From Cohaesibacteraceae bacterium (GTDB lineage Bacteria; Pseudomonadota; Alphaproteobacteria; Rhizobiales; Cohaesibacteraceae), in NCBI GenBank assembly GCA_016764535.1, contig JAESRR010000287.1:1127-6412 (forward strand): a DNA stretch of 5,286 bases, given 5' to 3'. Positions within the stretch are counted from its first letter, which is position 1, and every line of letters starts with the position of its first letter. The notes under the pieces were generated by a model. It was not told the origin of the DNA and did no database searches. It worked only from the letters and a program-made list of their open reading frames with translations. The position numbers and the translations under genes are program-made. This document shows positions 1 to 5,286 of the stretch, one piece after another.

Positions 1-113
1 ATGCCCCCTCTTGGAACTGTGAGCGACACACCTTTCAATACAAGGATCACATGATCGTATATGACCTCGATATTATTGACTTCAAGGATAGTCCCGTTCG
101 TTGCGTCGCTCAC
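1..113 (-). CDS. livF: LivF-type ABC transporter ATP-binding protein, N-terminal fragment (runs off left edge)
   Basis: This is the first 37 codons of the second ATPase of the importer; the rest lies beyond the left edge. The translation begins (M)SDATNGTILEVNNIEVIYD and continues through VLKGVSLTVPRGG, the standard opening of LivF proteins: the first beta strand, an A-loop tyrosine (about residue 19) that stacks on adenine, then the strand leading into Walker A, which itself is out of the window. In the family, LivF pairs with LivG as the cytoplasmic ATPase heterodimer that powers uptake. The start is taken as GTG at 113-111, because GGGAG lies 8 nt upstream. The only earlier in-frame candidates before a stop at 143-141 are a TTG at 128 and non-standard codons, none with a visible ribosome site. 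The gene begins 46 nt after the binding-protein stop with no terminator between, so it is probably the next gene of the same operon. The reading frame is clear; only the exact start is uncertain. Confidence 0.88.
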   Translation of the reverse strand, partial: MSDATNGTILEVNNIEVIYDHVILVLKGVSLTVPRGG

Positions 114-121
114 TATCGTGT

Positions 122-126
122 CTCCC
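122..126 (-). promoter_or_regulatory. Ribosome binding site of livF (GGGAG)
   Basis: On the minus strand GGGAG sits 8 nt upstream of the GTG start at 113 and is what selects that start. Its first three bases also form the right arm of a short inverted repeat (CCCAA at 136-140 with TTGGG at 124-128, 7-nt loop), so the site could be partly masked in the mRNA. The 5-bp stem is weak and may be chance. Confidence 0.6.
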
Positions 127-159
127 AATTCAGTTTTGGGTTATTTATTCACCAATTGC

Positions 160-1470
160 CTAGTTGCAATCGCGTGGTGTGATGTTGTTTTCAGCAGCAT
201 ATGCTGCGGAGTCTGCTGCAATCAATGGAGCAGTAACGTCATCAAGCGGGGCAACAAAATCAGTAATGATGTTCCACTTTTTAGCCGATGCATCCCACTG
301 TTGAACAGCAATGGAGCTGGAACCACGGTGATCAGCGCAAGAAAGTGTTACCGGTCCGGTAAATCCTGCAAGACCAAGTTCAGCCCATTTATCTTCAGTG
401 ATATTCAATGCTTCAAGACCATCACGAACCTGGGCCGGTGTTGGCTCTTTGGTATTATGTATGGACATTGCATTCTTGATAGCTTCACTCACCAGCACAC
501 CGGCAAAAATACCGCGATTGTAATGAGTTTCACCGATACGGGCCGCATAGGACTGATCGATTGCTACACCTTTTTCATACACATGTTTCGTGATATCGGC
601 ATGTACAGCAAAATCAGAACCCACTGCATTAAATGCAAGTGCCTTGTAGCCGTCTGCTGCTGCGCCTGCTGGAAGCACATCGTTTTCGCCACCTGACCAC
701 CAGATGCCGAGGAAATGATCCATCGGGAACCGGATAGACGAAGCTTCCTTGATTGCAACCTGGTTCATAACACCCCAGCCCCACATGAACACCCAGTCAG
801 GTTTGTTCCGGCGGATCTGCAGCCACGTTGCTTTTTGTTCCTGACCTGGATGGTCAACCGGCAACAACATCAATTCAAAACCGCGCTGTTTTGCCATGGC
901 TTCAAGCGTACGGATTGGTTCCTTGCCATATGCAGAATTGTGATAAACAAGGGCAATTTTTTTGCCTTTAAGATCACCATCAATATCTGTCGCATGTTTA
1001 ACAGCAACCGTAGCGCCGTCCCAGTATGTAGCAGGCGGGTTGAAGATATATTCAAATACCTTGCCGTTACGAGCCGAAGTACGACCATAACCAATTGTTA
1101 CCAGGGGAATTTTGTCAGCTGTAACTTTTGGAATCAACTGATAGGTAATGCCGGTTGAAAGCGGCATATAAACAAGAGCGCCTGAACCGGCATTCTTGGT
1201 TTTTTCGTAGCACTCAACACCCTTCTTGGTGTTGTAGCCGGTTTCGCAAGCAATCACATTTACTTTGACACCATTGATGCCGCCATCACGCTGATTTAGC
1301 ATGTTGAAGTAGTCATGATAACCATTTGCATAGGGAATTCCGCCAGGAGCATATGGTCCTGTACGATAGTCGAGTGACGGCAATGTCAGCTCATAGGCAG
1401 ATGCTGCCGTAGGTGCAGCAATAGCAACAGCAAGGATTGCTGCGGCAAATTTGGCCTTCGAGAAATTCAT
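160..1470 (-). CDS. Periplasmic substrate-binding protein of a branched-chain amino-acid-type (HAAT) ABC importer
   Basis: This 436-residue protein is the ligand receptor of the importer and should act in the periplasm. It opens with a Sec signal peptide: basic residues at 5 and 7, a hydrophobic Ala/Ile/Val core, and a probable cut after ASA at residue 25. There is no lipobox cysteine, so it should be soluble. The mature part reads as a type I periplasmic binding protein (Peripla_BP_6, LIVBP-like), with landmarks such as GGINGVKVNVIACETGY (63-79), a GALVYMPLSTG stretch (98-108), KIALVYHNSAYGKEP (171-185) and a C-terminal CADHRGS (378-384). It is longer than classical LivJ/LivK (about 345-370 mature residues). 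Four cysteines (75, 87, 378, 435) could form two disulfides. Tryptophans cluster at 226, 230, 232, 257 and 258. The ATG start has GGAGG 9 nt upstream. The gene sits between livM and livF, so it belongs to this transporter. The ligand cannot be read from sequence; the adjacent CoA ligase argues for an organic acid rather than an amino acid. Confidence 0.93.
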   Translation of the reverse strand: MNFSKAKFAAAILAVAIAAPTAASAYELTLPSLDYRTGPYAPGGIPYANGYHDYFNMLNQRDGGINGVKVNVIACETGYNTKKGVECYEKTKNAGSGALVYMPLSTGITYQLIPKVTADKIPLVTIGYGRTSARNGKVFEYIFNPPATYWDGATVAVKHATDIDGDLKGKKIALVYHNSAYGKEPIRTLEAMAKQRGFELMLLPVDHPGQEQKATWLQIRRNKPDWVFMWGWGVMNQVAIKEASSIRFPMDHFLGIWWSGGENDVLPAGAAADGYKALAFNAVGSDFAVHADITKHVYEKGVAIDQSYAARIGETHYNRGIFAGVLVSEAIKNAMSIHNTKEPTPAQVRDGLEALNITEDKWAELGLAGFTGPVTLSCADHRGSSSIAVQQWDASAKKWNIITDFVAPLDDVTAPLIAADSAAYAAENNITPRDCN

Positions 1471-1479
1471 ATTTTCTTT

Positions 1480-1484
1480 CCTCC
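1480..1484 (-). promoter_or_regulatory. Strong ribosome binding site of the substrate-binding protein (GGAGG)
   Basis: A GGAGG core, continuing as GGAGGAAAG, lies 9 nt before the ATG at 1470. It is the closest match to the anti-Shine-Dalgarno sequence among the starts in this window. That suits a binding protein, which is normally made in excess over the membrane and ATPase subunits. Confidence 0.75.
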
Positions 1485-1545
1485 AGATGAGATGCCGTCC
1501 CGGTTTTTGGTCTTATCGGCACCAAATAGTTTATATCAGGTAATT

Positions 1546-1567
1546 CCGTTCCCTAATGCGGGAACGG
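1546..1567 (-). repeat. Perfect 8-bp inverted repeat (hairpin) spanning the livM stop codon
   Basis: CCGTTCCC at 1546-1553 is the exact reverse complement of GGGAACGG at 1560-1567, with a 6-nt loop. In the mRNA the first arm is made by the last livM codons and the loop holds part of the stop codon. Six of eight pairs are G-C, so the stem should be stable. The transcript downstream (AATTACCTGATATAA) has no U-run, so this is not a standard intrinsic terminator. A role as an RNA-stabilising or processing element that raises binding-protein mRNA over the upstream permease mRNA is inferred from its position, by analogy with intercistronic hairpins in other transporter operons. Confidence 0.6.
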
Positions 1568-2629
1568 CCAAAGTCTCATTTTTTCCTTCAAGATTTGCCA
1601 AAGGCGAGCAAGCCCATGTGGCTCTACAATCAGGAAAATAATAATCAGAGCACCAACAATGATGACTTGCATATGCTCTGAAAACGCAGTGGAAAGTCCA
1701 AGCATATCAACCATGAAGTTCTTAAGTACAATTGGCAATAGCCAAAGAAAACCAGCACCTAAAAACGCTCCAAGTATTGAGCCCAGACCACCAATAATAA
1801 CCATAAACAGAATTTGAAAAGACTGATCGATCCCAAACGCTTCCGTAGGTTCGGCAGCGCCAAGCCAGACGCCAAAATACAGCGCTCCACCCATCCCGAT
1901 AAGAAAGGACGAAAAGGCGAATGCGGATAGTTTGGCATAGACCGGTCGTACGCCGATTAACTCGGCGGCAATATCCATATCACGGATGGCCATCCAGCTT
2001 CGACCAATACGACCACGTACTACGTTTTTGGTCGCAAGAGCAGTAATCACAACGATACACAGGCAAAAATAATATTTGTACAGGACGCTGGCACTTGGGC
2101 CTGTAACGGGGAACATAAAGGCCGTTCGTTCCGGTGCGGATATTTGGCCTGTCGCCGAATAGTTGTAGAACCACTCAACCTTATTGAATAACCAAATCAG
2201 AAAGAATTGGGCAGCCAGTGTTGCAACCGCAAGGTAAAAGCCCTTGATACGTAACGATGGCAATCCGAACATCATGCCAACAAGCGCTGTCATCAAGCCT
2301 GAGAGAATGACCACTATGGTAAAGTCAAGCCCCGGGAAACTCGTCATTAGCTTAAAAGATGCATACGAACCAACTGCCATAAACGCAGCCGTGCCCAACG
2401 ATATCTGACCACAATATCCAACAAGGATATTTAACCCCAAAGCAATCAAGGAATAAATCAGGAACGGTATGAGGATCGCATTTCCCCAATAGTCATCCAT
2501 AATCAACGGGGCTGCCAGGAACGCCAGACCGAGAATAATGTAAATGCCCCAACGGTCCTGGGCAATTGGAAATATTGCCTGGTCGTCCGCGTAATTTGTC
2601 TTGAATTGACCTGTCTCACGATAGAACAT
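1553..2629 (-). CDS. livM: LivM-type inner-membrane permease of the HAAT ABC importer
   Basis: This 358-residue polytopic protein is one of the two permease subunits forming the translocation channel. A hydrophilic N-terminal tail of about 27 residues precedes the first membrane segment. Hydrophobic segments lie roughly at 28-43, 50-70, 78-95, 102-122, 130-148, 183-199, 233-254, 272-300 and 320-336. Family landmarks are GYCGQISLGTAAFMAVGSYA (71-90), the EAA-like cytoplasmic loop GRIGRSWMAIRDMDIAAELI (206-225) that contacts the ATPases, the glycine-rich IIGGLGSILGAFLGA (278-292), and EPHGLARLW (336-344) near the C-terminus. These identify LivM rather than LivH. The ATG start is 3 nt past the livH stop, and its probable ribosome site GAAAGGG (2638-2644, 8-nt spacer) lies inside the livH 3' end, so the two permeases are probably translationally coupled. 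The coding sequence looks intact and of normal length. Its last codons form one arm of a hairpin. Confidence 0.94.
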   Translation of the reverse strand: MFYRETGQFKTNYADDQAIFPIAQDRWGIYIILGLAFLAAPLIMDDYWGNAILIPFLIYSLIALGLNILVGYCGQISLGTAAFMAVGSYASFKLMTSFPGLDFTIVVILSGLMTALVGMMFGLPSLRIKGFYLAVATLAAQFFLIWLFNKVEWFYNYSATGQISAPERTAFMFPVTGPSASVLYKYYFCLCIVVITALATKNVVRGRIGRSWMAIRDMDIAAELIGVRPVYAKLSAFAFSSFLIGMGGALYFGVWLGAAEPTEAFGIDQSFQILFMVIIGGLGSILGAFLGAGFLWLLPIVLKNFMVDMLGLSTAFSEHMQVIIVGALIIIFLIVEPHGLARLWQILKEKMRLWPFPH

Positions 2630-2632
2630 CGC

Positions 2633-3538
2633 TTAAACCCTTTCGATGATCTTTTCGCCAAACAGCCCCTGAGGCCGTATCAGCAGGAAGGCAAGTGCCA
2701 ACATGTAGGCAAACCAGTTTTCAACGGCACCGCCCACGAGAGGTCCCATATAAACTTCAGCAAGTTTTTCACCCACACCAATAATCAGGCCACCAACAAT
2801 TGCTCCTGGAATTGACGTGAAACCGCCAAGAATAAGAACCGGTAATGCCTTGAGCGCTATTAGGGATAGAGAGAATTGGACGCCGGATTTTGTACCCCAA
2901 ACCACTCCTGCGACCAGCGCTACAATACCCGCTACAGACCAGACAATAACCCAGATAGTTCGAAGGGATATACCAACGGATAAAGCCGCCTGATGATCAT
3001 CTGCCACTGCCCGCAGGGCACGGCCAATTCTGGTTTTCTGGAAGAATATCGCCAGCACACCAACCAGCACTGCGGCAATAACTGCCGCAAAAATTTCAAG
3101 TTTTTCAATGTAGAAATTATGCGTATCGAGGAGCCAGTCAACAGCACCCTGTGGCAAACCAATATCGAGTACCTTGACATCGGATCCCCAGATAATATCG
3201 CCCGAACCTTCAAGCACATAGGCAAGGCCGATTGTTGCCATGAACAAAATTATCGGATCCTGATTGATCAAATGACGCAATACAAGTCGTTCTATCAACC
3301 AGGCAAGCGCGATCATGACGCCGATAGTCAAAGGGATCGCAACCCATGCCGGCCAGCCGGTCTTTTCCATTATGCCCGCAAGGGTGAGAGCCGCAAAAAG
3401 ACACATAACACCCTGGGCAAAATTAAATACACCCGAGGCCTTAAAAATAAGGACAAAACCAAGAGCAACAAGCGCATACATTACACCGGCCAGAAGCCCT
3501 GTAACGATGACTTCAAGTAAAAACAGATCAAAGGCCAT
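2633..3538 (-). CDS. livH: LivH-type inner-membrane permease of the HAAT ABC importer
   Basis: This 301-residue protein is the partner permease of LivM. It has about eight hydrophobic segments (roughly 8-32, 44-58, 66-88, 96-110, 148-165, 196-216, 228-256, 274-287). LivH landmarks are the N-terminal GLLAGVMYALVALGFVLIFK (14-33) followed by GVFNFAQG (36-43), the EAA-like coupling loop KTRIGRALRAVADDHQAALS (168-187), LILGGFTSIPGAIVGG (235-250), and the terminal LIRPQGLFG (286-294). The start is placed at the ATG at 3538. A longer frame opening with TTG at 3574 would add 12 residues, but GGAGAGG sits 7 nt before the ATG and the translation from there (MAFDLFLLEVIVTG) matches normal LivH starts. 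The gene lies 45 nt after livG and 3 nt before livM, consistent with one mRNA. Confidence 0.95.
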   Translation of the reverse strand: MAFDLFLLEVIVTGLLAGVMYALVALGFVLIFKASGVFNFAQGVMCLFAALTLAGIMEKTGWPAWVAIPLTIGVMIALAWLIERLVLRHLINQDPIILFMATIGLAYVLEGSGDIIWGSDVKVLDIGLPQGAVDWLLDTHNFYIEKLEIFAAVIAAVLVGVLAIFFQKTRIGRALRAVADDHQAALSVGISLRTIWVIVWSVAGIVALVAGVVWGTKSGVQFSLSLIALKALPVLILGGFTSIPGAIVGGLIIGVGEKLAEVYMGPLVGGAVENWFAYMLALAFLLIRPQGLFGEKIIERV

Positions 3539-3545
3539 GGATTTG

Positions 3546-3552
3546 CCTCTCC
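3546..3552 (-). promoter_or_regulatory. Ribosome binding site that fixes the livH start (GGAGAGG)
   Basis: On the minus strand GGAGAGG lies 7 nt upstream of the ATG at 3538. It falls inside the longer TTG-initiated frame, so it argues that this upstream extension is not translated and that livH starts at 3538. Confidence 0.75.
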
Positions 3553-3583
3553 GAGCAGGACACGCGACTATCAAACAACTTCA

Positions 3584-4411
3584 TTAGTGACTTACTCCAA
3601 GATAGGCGTCGATCACAGCTTGGCTGGACTGCACTTCTTTGGGTGCTCCATCTGCAATCTTGCGTCCATAATCAAGAACAACAACACGATCAGACAGATC
3701 CATTACCACGCCCATATCATGTTCGATAAGTGCGATTGTGGTCCCGTATTGATCATTCACATCAAGGATGAACCGGGACATATCCGTTTTTTCCTCAATA
3801 TTCATTCCAGCCATTGGCTCATCAAGCAAAAGCAATTCAGGTTCCATGGCGAGCGCCCGTGCCAGTTCAACCCGCTTTTGCAATCCGTATGGCAAGCGAC
3901 CAACCGGGGTCCGCCGAATGTGCTGAATTTCCAGAAACTCGATAATTTCCTCAACCTTTTCACGATTGGCGATCTCTTCTTTCAAAGCAGGTCCAACACG
4001 CAGGCACTGCCAGAAGAAGTTGGTTTTCATCTTCAGACCTCGACCGGTCATGATGTTATCAAGCGTTGACATTCCCTTGAACAACGCAACGTTCTGAAAT
4101 GTGCGGGCAATACCATTACTTGCAGCTTCATACGGCTTCATTTTACGCCGTACCTTGCCACGCCATGTGATCGTGCCTTCCTGCGGATGATAAAACCCGT
4201 TGATGACATTCAGCATGGAAGTTTTGCCTGCCCCATTGGGACCAATGATGGCGCGGATTTCACCCTTTTTGATATTAAAGGATATATCCGAAATAGCTTT
4301 GACACCGCCAAAACTTAACGAAACATGATCAAGCGATATCAAAACATCCTGATCACTCTGACTTGAAGTATCGAAGGCAGTCGTGGAATTTACAGAACTG
4401 TGCATATTCAT
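3584..4411 (-). CDS. livG: LivG-type ABC transporter ATP-binding protein
   Basis: This 275-residue cytoplasmic ATPase subunit energises the importer together with LivF. The ABC motifs appear in order: Phe34 in SLSFGG at the A-loop position, Walker A GPNGAGKT (57-64), Q-loop Gln106 in ARTFQN, a divergent signature LPYGLQKR (173-180) in place of LSGGQ, Walker B LLLLDE (193-198) with catalytic Glu198, the D-loop region around AGMN (201-204), and the switch His231 in IEHDM. The TFQN...LF stretch and MAGMN are typical of LivG. All catalytic residues are present, so it should be active. About 23 polar, Ser/Thr/Asp-rich residues precede the ABC fold; this tail is longer than in E. coli LivG and has no recognisable function. 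The start ATG at 4411 overlaps the ligase stop as ATGA; a second in-frame ATG two codons later is possible. Confidence 0.95.
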   Translation of the reverse strand: MNMHSSVNSTTAFDTSSQSDQDVLISLDHVSLSFGGVKAISDISFNIKKGEIRAIIGPNGAGKTSMLNVINGFYHPQEGTITWRGKVRRKMKPYEAASNGIARTFQNVALFKGMSTLDNIMTGRGLKMKTNFFWQCLRVGPALKEEIANREKVEEIIEFLEIQHIRRTPVGRLPYGLQKRVELARALAMEPELLLLDEPMAGMNIEEKTDMSRFILDVNDQYGTTIALIEHDMGVVMDLSDRVVVLDYGRKIADGAPKEVQSSQAVIDAYLGVSH

Positions 4412-5286
4412 TCCGCCGCCTCGGATTTACGTTCCACAGCTGCAAAACGTTTTGCATTCATAATTTTCAAATGGCCCTTGATCGACCCGGTGCGTCCATC
4501 TTCAAATGTGACCTGGGTTGTGGTGTGGATGTCTTCGGAACCATCGTATAATGCCTCAATCAAATCATCATACCGTTCTGCAATGAACCGCCTGCGGACT
4601 TTCAATGTTCGCGTCAATTCACCGTCATCAGCATCAAGTTCCTTGTGCAATATCAGGAATTTTGCAATCTGGGACCCGGACATTAGACTCTCGCTCGAAA
4701 GACTCTCGTTCACTTCTTCAATGTGCGATCTGATCATGTCGTAAACTTGTGCGTGAGCTGCAAGTTCCTGATAAGATGCATATGCGATGTTGTGCCGCTC
4801 GGCCCAGTTTCCCACCGCCACCAGATCTATATTGATGAAACAGGTGCATTCTTCCCTGTCGCGACCAAAGGTGACAACTTCCTTGATGTTGGGAAAAAAC
4901 TTCAGCTTGTTTTCGATATATTTGGGTGCAAACAGCGACCCGTCATTGAGCTTGCCAACGTCTTTGGCCCGGTCAATGATTTTTAAATGTCCGGTATCAT
5001 CAAAGAAACCGGCATCACCCGACAATACCCAGCCATCTTCGGTTTTGGTTTCTTTGGTGGCTTTCTCGTTCTTGAAATAGGACTGGAAAACACCAGGACC
5101 ACGAAACAGTACTTCACCATCGTCCGAGATTTTAATCTCTACTTCCGGCGCAGGGATGCCCACAGTGTCGGGTTTGATTTCACCGTCAGGCTGAACCGTC
5201 ACATAGATACTTGCTTCAGTCTGCCCATAAAGCTGTTTGAGATTGATCCCGAGGGATCTGTAAAAGCTAAAAATTTCCGGCCCGAT
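4408..5286 (-). CDS. Long-chain-type acyl-CoA ligase (AMP-binding enzyme), C-terminal part; 5' end outside window
   Basis: The open frame continues to the right edge: 28 more residues precede an internal GTG at 5202, so that GTG is not the start. The 292 residues seen are roughly the C-terminal half of an adenylate-forming enzyme of the FAA/FadD15 type, which activates a carboxylic acid to acyl-AMP and then to acyl-CoA. Visible motifs are LYGQTEAS (A5, 19-26 of the fragment), GWVLSGDAGFF (A7, ribose-binding Asp at about 91), the hinge DRAKD (105-109), NDGSLFAPKYIENKLKFFP (start of the mobile C-domain), and GELTRTLKVRRR (A10, candidate catalytic Lys at about 229). A tail of roughly 45 residues follows the usual end, containing VTFEDGRTG. 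The stop overlaps the livG ATG by the 4-base ATGA, so ligase and transporter are probably translationally coupled. The substrate is unknown; long-chain is a family label, and the transporter context suggests an imported organic acid. Confidence 0.92.
   Translation of the reverse strand: MGPEIFSFYRSLGINLKQLYGQTEASIYVTVQPDGEIKPDTVGIPAPEVEIKISDDGEVLFRGPGVFQSYFKNEKATKETKTEDGWVLSGDAGFFDDTGHLKIIDRAKDVGKLNDGSLFAPKYIENKLKFFPNIKEVVTFGRDREECTCFINIDLVAVGNWAERHNIAYASYQELAAHAQVYDMIRSHIEEVNESLSSESLMSGSQIAKFLILHKELDADDGELTRTLKVRRRFIAERYDDLIEALYDGSEDIHTTTQVTFEDGRTGSIKGHLKIMNAKRFAAVERKSEAAE
4419..4422 (-). promoter_or_regulatory. Ribosome binding site of livG (GAGG) within the ligase 3' end
   Basis: GAGG lies 7 nt before the livG ATG at 4411, embedded in the last codons of the ligase gene. 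Together with the ATGA stop/start overlap it indicates that ribosomes finishing the ligase can reinitiate on livG, tying the amounts of the two proteins together. Confidence 0.6.

Noticed and set aside
155..170. Short dyad ATTGC/GCAAT around the binding-protein stop codon as a terminator
   Set aside because: Only 5 bp, A/T-rich, with no following U-run; expected by chance.
61..696. A 211-codon plus-strand frame antisense to the binding-protein gene and the livF start
   Set aside because: It lies opposite a well-supported signal-peptide-bearing protein and the livF N-terminus. Its translation is cysteine-rich and low in recognisable structure, with no ribosome site seen. It is a shadow frame, as are the other plus-strand frames across the window.
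1471..1552. Internal sigma70 promoter before the binding-protein gene
   Set aside because: A TATAAA-like stretch is present, but no credible -35 element at proper spacing was found, so it is not reported as a feature.
1546..1567. Intrinsic terminator after livM
   Set aside because: The stem is good, but on the transcribed strand no U-run follows, and the next gene belongs to the same transporter.
3539..3574. TTG start extending livH by 12 residues
   Set aside because: A good GGAGAGG lies 7 nt before the internal ATG at 3538, and the extra residues (charged, then Lys-Ser) do not fit the usual LivH N-terminus.
5200..5202. GTG as the start of the acyl-CoA ligase
   Set aside because: The frame stays open to the right edge and the upstream residues carry the conserved A5 motif LYGQTEAS, so this codon is an internal valine.

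Overview
The window holds most of one operon, read entirely on the minus strand. It encodes a branched-chain amino-acid-type (HAAT/Liv) ABC importer together with a long-chain-type acyl-CoA ligase. In transcription order (high to low coordinate) the genes are: acyl-CoA ligase (C-terminal part, 5' end beyond the right edge), livG-type ATPase, livH-type permease, livM-type permease, periplasmic substrate-binding protein, and the first 37 codons of a livF-type ATPase that runs off the left edge. All five importer components are therefore present in whole or in part.

The genes are tightly packed. The ligase stop and livG start overlap as ATGA. The gaps are 45 nt (livG-livH), 3 nt (livH-livM), 82 nt (livM-binding protein) and 46 nt (binding protein-livF). 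No intrinsic terminator was seen between genes, and no promoter or regulator gene is visible, so the main promoter is presumably upstream of the ligase, outside the window. The 82-nt gap is the only roomy one. It carries a perfect 8-bp hairpin over the livM stop, followed by the strongest Shine-Dalgarno in the cluster ahead of the binding protein. That layout fits differential expression of the binding protein. There is no gene-free stretch above 300 bases, and no RNA genes, mobile elements or CRISPR arrays were seen.

The organism is probably a Gram-negative proteobacterium. The binding protein has a classic Sec signal peptide and no lipobox, implying a periplasm, and a CoA ligase next to a Liv-type importer is an arrangement I associate mainly with Alpha- and Betaproteobacteria. 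Base composition looks moderate (not counted), lower than in typical rhizobia or Burkholderia. A marine or aquatic alphaproteobacterium is a guess, not a demonstrated assignment.

Working model (inference): the binding protein captures a small carboxylated ligand, LivH/LivM move it across the inner membrane using ATP hydrolysed by LivG/LivF, and the co-translated ligase activates it as a CoA thioester. The substrate may thus be an aromatic, aliphatic or other organic acid rather than leucine, isoleucine or valine. This is a recurrent but poorly characterised operon type. I found no clear sign of a wholly new system.
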